DNA from: Oscillospiraceae bacterium | Lineage (GTDB): Bacteria; Bacillota; Clostridia; Oscillospirales; Acutalibacteraceae | Reading direction: 5' to 3' | Assembly (NCBI GenBank): GCA_012520505.1 | Contig: JAAYOC010000021.1 | Location: 1 to 64,000 of the forward strand | DNA: 64,000 bases | Shown here: in pieces, positions 58,882-64,000 of the stretch | Numbering within the stretch: the stretch's first letter is position 1 | Layout: every line of letters begins with the position of its first letter | The notes under the pieces: generated by a model | What the model saw: only the letters and a program-made list of their open reading frames with translations | Databases searched by the model: none | Told to the model about the DNA's origin: nothing | Program-made: the position numbers and the translations under genes

Positions 58882-58910
58882 ACTATAAAAATTTTATCAC
58901 ATCAAAACAA
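58882..58910 (-). promoter_or_regulatory. Promoter of membrane protein A
   Basis: Minus strand TTGTTT (58905-58910), 17-bp spacer, TATAGT (58882-58887). Confidence 0.55.
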
Positions 58911-58932
58911 TAAAAAGCAATACTTGTTAGTA

Positions 58933-59100
58933 ATCAATGTTTGTCCCCAAAATAGTGTTTGTTAAAATCAACGTTTGTTAGAAAATAATCTTTATTAAAA
59001 TTGATGTTTGTTAAAAAACGATGTTTATTAAAATTAACGTCTGCCAAAAAATGGTGTTTATAAAAATCGATGTTTGTTAAAAAAACAACGCTTGTTTAAA
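58933..59100. repeat. ~17-bp degenerate tandem repeat, about 10 units
   Basis: Units of the form ATGTTTGTTAAAAAACG / ATGTTTATTAAAATTA / ACGTTTGTTAGAAAATA fill the region between the divergent membrane-protein and lipase promoters. Confidence 0.88.
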
Positions 59101-59119
59101 GAAATATCAACGGTATAAT
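59092..59119 (+). promoter_or_regulatory. Promoter of lipase 1
   Basis: TTGTTT, 16-bp spacer, TATAAT; the -35 lies in the last repeat unit. Confidence 0.6.
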
Positions 59120-59139
59120 TATTTGTGAGGTGAAATAAA

Positions 59140-60279
59140 ATGAATGATTATCCTATCCTTTTAATTCATGGAATGCTCGGCTTTGGTGAAGAAGAAAAAA
59201 TATATGATGTAATACCATACTATGGTATGTTGACGGGTTCATTGGTTAAAAGACTAAGAGCGAAAGGATACCGTGCCTATGCCCCTAAAGTAGGCTCTGT
59301 CGCATCCGCGTGGGACCGCGCATGCGAACTTTATGCCTGCTTGACTGGTGGCACGGTAGATTATGGCGAGGCGCATTCAAAACGCTTTGGTCATGCACGC
59401 TATGGACGCACTTATGACAAACCTCTTATTCCCGACTGGGGAAAAGATTGTAAAATTCATATGTTTGGTCATAGCTTTGGCGGTGCAACAATGCGTATGT
59501 TTGTAGCGCTCCTCGCCGATGGCTGCGAAGCTGAACGTGCTGCTACCGGTGATGATACCAGCCCACTTTTTATGGGCGGAAAAGGAGATTGGGTAGCAAG
59601 CATTACAGCACTCGCAGCTCCACATGATGGCACGACAATTATGCATGCAATTCCGGGTTTTATTCCAATTTTAAAATACGGAGTATATTTTATTGCTGCT
59701 TTTCTTGAAAAAATTTTCAAGAAAATTTATGACTTTGGTGTAACAGATGCTTGGGATTTAAGTTCTTTTTCTGGAATAATGCATACAATTCGCTCAAAGG
59801 ATAATCTTTTCTGGGATCTTAGAATTGACGGTGCTGCTCAGATGGCAGAACATGTAAAGTGTTACGACACAACATACTATTTTTCCGTTCCGACCCTTGG
59901 AACAGAAAAGCGTGCGGACGGTAAAATTCATAAGGCTCCAATTATGTTTCCAATTCTTTGGATTACCGGTTTTGCGATGGCTCACTATAAACCGAAGCCA
60001 AATTTGAAAAATCTTGTTAACTGGGATGAATCTTGGCTTCATAGTGATGGTCTCGCGACATATGGTTCAAGTCTTTTTCCTAAAAATGATCCACACATCA
60101 ATTGGGTAGATGCAGATCAAACTAATTTAAAGAAGGGTATTTGGTACACTATGCCGGATGCGGATTCTGATCACGGTACAATCATAGGTGGCTCACTTAA
60201 ATACATAGGGAAAGGCAAATATAAAATTTTTGATGCTTATTATCAAGAACATATTGATAGACTGATGCAACTTGATTAA
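59140..60279 (+). CDS. Lipase 1, family I.5-like, without signal peptide
   Basis: A 379-residue alpha/beta hydrolase resembling the thermophilic Bacillus/Staphylococcus lipases (families I.5/I.6). PILLIHGMLGFGEEE forms the oxyanion region, and AWDRACELYACLTGGTVDYG with AHSKRFGHARYGRTY holds the zinc-site Asp and His. FGHSFGG carries the nucleophile Ser, SDGLATYGS the Asp and SDHGTIIGG the His. Unlike the extracellular enzymes it starts directly at the catalytic fold, with no secretion signal, so it should act in the cytoplasm. Paralogue of lipase 2 at 61541. SD GAGGTG. Confidence 0.9.
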   Translation: MNDYPILLIHGMLGFGEEEKIYDVIPYYGMLTGSLVKRLRAKGYRAYAPKVGSVASAWDRACELYACLTGGTVDYGEAHSKRFGHARYGRTYDKPLIPDWGKDCKIHMFGHSFGGATMRMFVALLADGCEAERAATGDDTSPLFMGGKGDWVASITALAAPHDGTTIMHAIPGFIPILKYGVYFIAAFLEKIFKKIYDFGVTDAWDLSSFSGIMHTIRSKDNLFWDLRIDGAAQMAEHVKCYDTTYYFSVPTLGTEKRADGKIHKAPIMFPILWITGFAMAHYKPKPNLKNLVNWDESWLHSDGLATYGSSLFPKNDPHINWVDADQTNLKKGIWYTMPDADSDHGTIIGGSLKYIGKGKYKIFDAYYQEHIDRLMQLD

Positions 60280-60308
60280 AATCTGATTTAAGAAAAATTA
60301 AGAAAAGC

Positions 60309-60361
60309 ACCGACCTTTAATTGTTAGATTTAGGTCTAACTTTTTTTGGTCGGTTTATTTT
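60309..60361 (+). terminator. Terminator after lipase 1
   Basis: ACCGACC / GGTCGGT outer stem with an inner GTTAGA / TCTAAC hairpin, then TTATTTT. Confidence 0.7.
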
Positions 60362-60408
60362 GAGGTAATTTTCTATTTTTACATAAATTTATCATAAATT
60401 TTTTATTA

Positions 60409-60520
60409 TATTCTCCTGTGTATTTATCTTCTTTTAGCATATTTTCTCGTGCACTTATATTCATTCAGCGTATTTTCATATGTTCCTATACTCTTTTAGC
60501 ATATTTTCATATATTCTTTT
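60409..60520. repeat. Degenerate ~35-bp tandem repeat
   Basis: CTTCTTTTAGCATATTTTC, TTCATTCAGCGTATTTTCAT, and CTCTTTTAGCATATTTTCAT recur with a period near 33-37 bp. Confidence 0.75.
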
Positions 60521-60563
60521 AAAATGTTTGTATATGTTTTTTATTGGTATTTACATGTCGTTG

Positions 60564-60593
60564 TTGATTTTTTTAACTTTTATATGATAAAAT
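60564..60593 (+). promoter_or_regulatory. Promoter of membrane protein B
   Basis: TTGATT, 18-bp spacer, TAAAAT. Confidence 0.55.
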
Positions 60594-60657
60594 TTTACCG
60601 TAGTGTTTTAGACACGAGAAGTTGTTAAAAAATTATCTAAAGGGGAGGTCTATTTAT

Positions 60658-61302
60658 ATGCTATTTGGTGATGGTTCACAGGCTGCTATACAGGCTGTAG
60701 AAGCAGCGAAACTTGCTGTGCGTTCAGTAGATAATTTTAATTGGACATTTATCACATTGCTCGCACTTGTAGTTATTTGTGGATATATTCCACGTATAAG
60801 GGACAAGAAATGGGACAGTATTGCTGCTGCACTTGCTCTTTACGGAGTACACTGGATTTATGAAATTGCAAATGCAGTAATTTGCCATTTTACCGGTTTT
60901 GCTCTCTGGCACGTAACACCTGAAAGCACGACATTTATTCTTTTAATTGGTGTATGTTGGGAACTTTCGCTTATGTTCTCAATCGCTGGTTTCCAGGTTG
61001 AGCTTCTTCCGGAAGATAAGAATATGAAGATTCTCGGAATGAATAACAGAGTATTCTTTGCAATTATACAGGCTCTTGGATTTTCAGTTTTTGAAATCTT
61101 CCTTGCAGCAACACCTTCCTTTGTGTGGGTATATAAGTGGTGGGGAACAATACCTGTGTGGATTACAGTTTATATTCCATTCTTCCTTGCTTCCAACTTG
61201 ACATACGATATGCCAAGAGAAAAGCAGAAGAAATTTGTGGGTATTCTCTGGGCACTTGTAGCAATACTTCTCATCGTACTTATTCCACTCGGAATTATCT
61301 AA
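60658..61302 (+). CDS. Membrane protein B of the lipase-linked pair, unknown family
   Basis: A 214-residue paralogue of membrane protein A, with about six TM helices and the shared LLPEDKNMKILGMNNRVFFA, WELSLMF, FEIFLAA and VYIPFFLASNLTYDM segments. The ATG at 60658 follows GGGGAGG; the track start is 36 bases too early. It lies 240 bp before lipase 2 in the same direction, with a hairpin between, so the two may be partly cotranscribed. Function is unknown. Confidence 0.82.
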   Translation: MLFGDGSQAAIQAVEAAKLAVRSVDNFNWTFITLLALVVICGYIPRIRDKKWDSIAAALALYGVHWIYEIANAVICHFTGFALWHVTPESTTFILLIGVCWELSLMFSIAGFQVELLPEDKNMKILGMNNRVFFAIIQALGFSVFEIFLAATPSFVWVYKWWGTIPVWITVYIPFFLASNLTYDMPREKQKKFVGILWALVAILLIVLIPLGII

Positions 61303-61312
61303 TTTAATTGAG

Positions 61313-61346
61313 AAAGCGGTGAGTATTTTTGCTCACCGCTTTAATT
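61313..61346 (+). terminator. Hairpin after membrane protein B
   Basis: AAAGCGGTGAG / CTCACCGCTTT stem, loop TATTTTTG, weak T tail. Confidence 0.75.
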
Positions 61347-61455
61347 ATCATTTCCATCACTTTCTTTATTTAGATTATCACTTCCATCACTTTCTTATCT
61401 AGATTATCATCTCTGCCACCTTCTTACTTAATTATTATTTCCATTACCCTTTCGT
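61346..61455. repeat. ~29-bp degenerate tandem repeat, 4 units
   Basis: Units ATTATCATTTCCATCACTTTC, GATTATCACTTCCATCACTT and GATTATCATCTCTGCCACCT, ending in a more decayed copy. Confidence 0.85.
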
Positions 61456-61483
61456 TACTTAAACTTAACAATTTATCTGTCTA

Positions 61484-61511
61484 TTGTAAAAAAATAATCA
61501 AACGTTATAAT
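61484..61511 (+). promoter_or_regulatory. Promoter of lipase 2
   Basis: TTGTAA, 16-bp spacer, TATAAT, about 30 bp before the ATG. Confidence 0.6.
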
Positions 61512-61540
61512 TAGTGTACACTGATATTGGAGGAAAATTT

Positions 61541-62722
61541 ATGAAATTTACGACAAATTATCCATTCGTTTTAGTTCACGGAATGCTCGGATATGGTAAG
61601 GATGAAATGGTGAATAAAATGATTCCTTATTGGGGAATGCTTTCAGGAAATCTTATGCCATATTTAAAAAATTTGGGATTTGAAGTTTATAATCCGTCAA
61701 TAGGTAAATATTCGAGTAACTGGGATAGAGCGTGTGAACTTTGGGCACAACTAGTGGGTGGCACTGTAGACTATGGTGTTGCTCATTCAAAAAAATATGG
61801 ACATAAGAGATTTGGACGCACATACAAAAAACCTCTTTTTGAGGGCTTTGGTCCGGATAAGAAAATAAATTTAGTAGGTCATTCACTCGGTGGCCCAACA
61901 ATTCGTCTACTTGCAACACTTATGGCAGATGGCTCAAAAGAAGAACAAGAGGCAACTCCGGAAGATGAATTGTCAGATCTTTTCAAAGGTGGAAAAGAAG
62001 ATTGGATTTTTTCAATTTCTGCAGTTGCAAGTGTACAAGAAGGTACAACACTTGCTTATTCTATGCAAAAGACTATTCATTTTCTTGAACTTTTCACATA
62101 CTTCTTTGCTAATATTACCGGTAACAACCCATTAGGTATGTTATATGAGAGTCATATGGAGCAGTGGGGTCTCATTGAATGGGAAGACGGTAAAATTAAA
62201 TCTAAATCGCTCGATGTAGAAAAATGGAAAAAAATTCAAGATAGTCGTGATAATGTATGGAGCGAGATTACTTTGAAAGGTGCTAAAGAAGTGAATAAAC
62301 AGATTAGATGTCTTAAAAATGTTTATTATTTCTCATGGCCTTGTTGTAAGAGTTCTCAAATGTTTTTTATGAACAAGCCGCGTCATACACCACGTTTTAT
62401 AATGTCTCCGTTATTTTGGGGATTTTCACATTCAATTGGTAAATACTCAGAAAATAAAGTGGATGATTATCCAATTGACGAGCGTTGGCTTCCAAACGAT
62501 GGACTTGTTCCAACAATCGCTCAATTGGCACCATCTGGAGAACCATATGTTTACATGCGTGACCTTAAAGGTGAGCCGAAAAAAGGTATTTGGAATATTT
62601 ATGATGTAGTATCTTGTGACCATTTAGGTATTGTCGGCGGTTTATTGCTTCCAACTTCTGCAAGTAAACTACAACCAATATATCTTGACCGTTTTGGTTT
62701 GATTAATAAACTTAAAAAATAA
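61541..62722 (+). CDS. Lipase 2, family I.5-like, without signal peptide
   Basis: A 393-residue paralogue of lipase 1. NYPFVLVHGMLGYGKDEM opens the fold; NWDRACELWAQLVGGTVDYG and AHSKKYGHKRFGRTY give the zinc site. VGHSLGG holds the Ser, NDGLVPTIAQL the Asp and CDHLGIVGG the His. No signal peptide is present: the homology begins nine residues after the ATG at 61541, which follows GGAGG. A ~25-residue insert near residue 215 (EWEDGKIKSKSLDVEKWK) distinguishes it from lipase 1. Substrate lipids are unknown. Confidence 0.9.
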   Translation: MKFTTNYPFVLVHGMLGYGKDEMVNKMIPYWGMLSGNLMPYLKNLGFEVYNPSIGKYSSNWDRACELWAQLVGGTVDYGVAHSKKYGHKRFGRTYKKPLFEGFGPDKKINLVGHSLGGPTIRLLATLMADGSKEEQEATPEDELSDLFKGGKEDWIFSISAVASVQEGTTLAYSMQKTIHFLELFTYFFANITGNNPLGMLYESHMEQWGLIEWEDGKIKSKSLDVEKWKKIQDSRDNVWSEITLKGAKEVNKQIRCLKNVYYFSWPCCKSSQMFFMNKPRHTPRFIMSPLFWGFSHSIGKYSENKVDDYPIDERWLPNDGLVPTIAQLAPSGEPYVYMRDLKGEPKKGIWNIYDVVSCDHLGIVGGLLLPTSASKLQPIYLDRFGLINKLKK

Positions 62723-62756
62723 AAAAATGTAGTTTAAAACAACAATTAAGCAAGCA

Positions 62757-62822
62757 TAAGTACGTATAAGTATGTATGAATACATAATGAACACATACAA
62801 ATACATACAAATACATATAAGA
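62757..62822. repeat. ~10-bp degenerate repeat
   Basis: GTACGTATAA / GTATGTATGA / ACACATACAA / ATACATACAA / ATACATATAA-type units after lipase 2. Confidence 0.75.
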
Positions 62823-62865
62823 TGAAAACCTTAAAATTTAGTTTTAAACAAGAATATAATAAGTG

Positions 62866-62900
62866 AGAGAGGCTGACCACCGGGTCAGCCTCTCTTTATA
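62866..62900. terminator. Terminator between convergent lipase 2 and DUF805 genes
   Basis: AGAGAGGCTGACC / GGTCAGCCTCTCT stem, ACCG loop, T-rich on the plus side. Confidence 0.82.
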
Positions 62901-62943
62901 TCTTTATATAATTTCATTTAGATATTTAAATTTACTCAAAAGC

Positions 62944-63612
62944 TTACTCAGGTTTTTTTGCACCACATTCTACGCAGAAGTTGCCGTCATTGTTTGCACC
63001 GCATTCACATTTCCAAGTACCATCATCAGCCATAGCTTTTTCAACGACTGGAGCCTCTTCAACTACCGGTGTTTCTTCTAAAACGACTTCTTTGACCTCC
63101 TCAACTTCTTCTACATCTTCAACAACCGGAGCTTCTTCCGGAGACACTTCAATTGTTTCAGCTACAGGTTCTTGTGCGGATTTCGGTTCAGCTTGAGAAG
63201 GAGGTTTTTTTGCATTGTTACTGCCAATGTTTATGATTGGTTCTTTTGATGTTGGAAGACACCAAAATACGATAACTGCAACTTGTCCAATTGATACAAG
63301 AAATTGAATGAACCAAAACCACCATGGAAGTCCTGCATCTCGGATTCGTCTAATTTCCATTGCGAGATGTGCAATTGCGAGGAAAATTGTTACGATTGAA
63401 TAAAGAATTAACAGAAGGATAAATAGTGCAATTGCAGGTCCTGCTGTTGGGTCAGATCCGGACATATAAGCTATGAAAGGAACGAGACCTAAAATAGAGA
63501 GAATAAGGTGTACAATAAATGTTGCGAGTGTTGCCCACCAGAATGTAGGGCGATCAGTGATACCTGTGAAATCATTCCATCTGGAAATCATTTCTTTGAA
63601 AGCTTTAATCAT
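62944..63612 (-). CDS. DUF805 membrane protein with C-terminal zinc ribbon
   Basis: A 222-residue protein. Residues ~5-125 are a DUF805 domain with three or four TM helices (RWNDFTGITDRPTFWWATLA; HLAMEIRRIRDAGLPWWFWF). A very acidic Glu/Val/Pro linker follows (~140-195), then a double-CxxC zinc ribbon (WKCECGANNDGNFCVECGAK). The ribbon presumably binds a protein partner. Function is unknown. SD AGGAGGCAACC. Confidence 0.88.
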   Translation of the reverse strand: MIKAFKEMISRWNDFTGITDRPTFWWATLATFIVHLILSILGLVPFIAYMSGSDPTAGPAIALFILLLILYSIVTIFLAIAHLAMEIRRIRDAGLPWWFWFIQFLVSIGQVAVIVFWCLPTSKEPIINIGSNNAKKPPSQAEPKSAQEPVAETIEVSPEEAPVVEDVEEVEEVKEVVLEETPVVEEAPVVEKAMADDGTWKCECGANNDGNFCVECGAKKPE

Positions 63613-63669
63613 AAAGGTTGCCTCCTAAAAATTCATTTTAAAATTTATAAATTGGATATTTATAATTCG

Positions 63670-63699
63670 TTGTAAATATTATACTTTGTATGGTATACT
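63670..63699 (+). promoter_or_regulatory. Promoter of the DUF4236 gene
   Basis: TTGTAA, 18-bp spacer, TATACT. Confidence 0.6.
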
Positions 63700-63728
63700 T
63701 TATGCAAGTAAAAACGAGGTGAATATAT

Positions 63729-64000
63729 ATGGGTTCATTTAGATTTAGGAAGAGCATTCAGATACTTCCCGGTGTAAAATTAAATATCAATAAAAAAAGC
63801 GTATCTATCAGCATCGGTAAAAAGGGTGCACATTATACAGTTAGCTCAAATGGAACCAGGACGAAATCAATTGGAATTCCGGGTACCGGTCTTTCATATG
63901 TTGACCGTGATACTTCTAAGACTAAGAAGAAAACTCCAACTAAAGCAGTTGACACAAAAGCAGAGGCTTCCGGAACGGATGTAAATGGCGATGGAGTAAC
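63729..64000 (+). CDS. DUF4236 domain protein, N-terminal part
   Basis: The ATG follows GAGGTG and opens a frame that is still open at the window end, so at least 90 residues. MGSFRFRKSIQILPGVKLNI, NKKSVSISIGKKGAHYTV and GIPGTGLSYVDR match the DUF4236 domain, a short basic N-terminal module of unknown function. A Lys/Thr-rich linker follows (SKTKKKTPTKAVDTKAEASG). It is missing from the ORF track because it has no stop in the window. Confidence 0.85.
   Translation, partial: MGSFRFRKSIQILPGVKLNINKKSVSISIGKKGAHYTVSSNGTRTKSIGIPGTGLSYVDRDTSKTKKKTPTKAVDTKAEASGTDVNGDGV

Overview
The window is AT-rich, densely coded DNA from an anaerobic low-GC Gram-positive bacterium, most likely a member of the Clostridia (Bacillota). 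The evidence is the gene order and regulatory style. There is a class III (anaerobic) ribonucleotide reductase, holB-ricT, greA-lysS, recA-recX, and cysE-cysS behind a cysteine T-box. There are also MurT/GatD, a YabE-like G5/3D wall protein, an L21 leader, strong Shine-Dalgarno sequences, and TTG or GTG starts on several genes. I cannot name the species.

Layout: 1-3.3 kb holds the end of a YmfH-like M16 peptidase, lgt and rplU-rpmA. 3.5-6.7 kb (minus) is an anaerobic NTP reductase operon in which the glycyl-radical motif sits on a separate 55-residue ORF. 6.8-13.2 kb carries a membrane protein, holB, ricT, greA, lysS, an ECF S-component and a frameshifted DUF2284 gene. 13.4-16.8 kb (minus) is aroQ-larC1-murT-gatD. 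16.9-22.4 kb is a surface-polymer cluster (two GT2 enzymes, tarI, tarJ, a TagB/TarL-like polymerase), followed by a DUF4349/sigma/anti-sigma unit. 24.9-28.6 kb (minus) holds a polysaccharide deacetylase and an XRE-cupin-acyl-CoA ligase fusion behind a T-box. 29-36.6 kb has rpmB, tRNA-Gln, recA-recX, pgsA, cysE-cysS, a possible structured RNA, and rplM-rpsI. 36.9-51.4 kb has a DUF4143 ATPase, a PTS_EIIC_2 protein, proBAC, a YabE-like protein, fba, an aminotransferase, trpS, mgtE with an elaborate leader, and an amino-acid ABC transporter.

51.5-57.9 kb is more accessory: an XRE/ImmA pair with a broken ImmA, an Fe-S aldo/keto reductase, an AbiE-type toxin-antitoxin pair with an operator palindrome, a lipoprotein, a phosphoesterase and glycerate kinase. 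58-62.7 kb is a duplicated locus pairing two leaderless family I.5-like lipases with two paralogous membrane proteins of unknown family. The window ends with DUF805 and DUF4236 proteins.

The observations I rate highest are the split class III RNR, the mgtE leader (23-codon ORF plus an SD-sequestering hairpin), the lipase/membrane-protein duplication, the T-box on an XRE-cupin-ligase fusion, a GatD homologue without its nucleophile, and an unassigned RNA near 35.1 kb. Intergenic regions repeatedly contain decaying tandem repeats, several with a 17-bp period. All calls come from reading the sequence; no database search was run.
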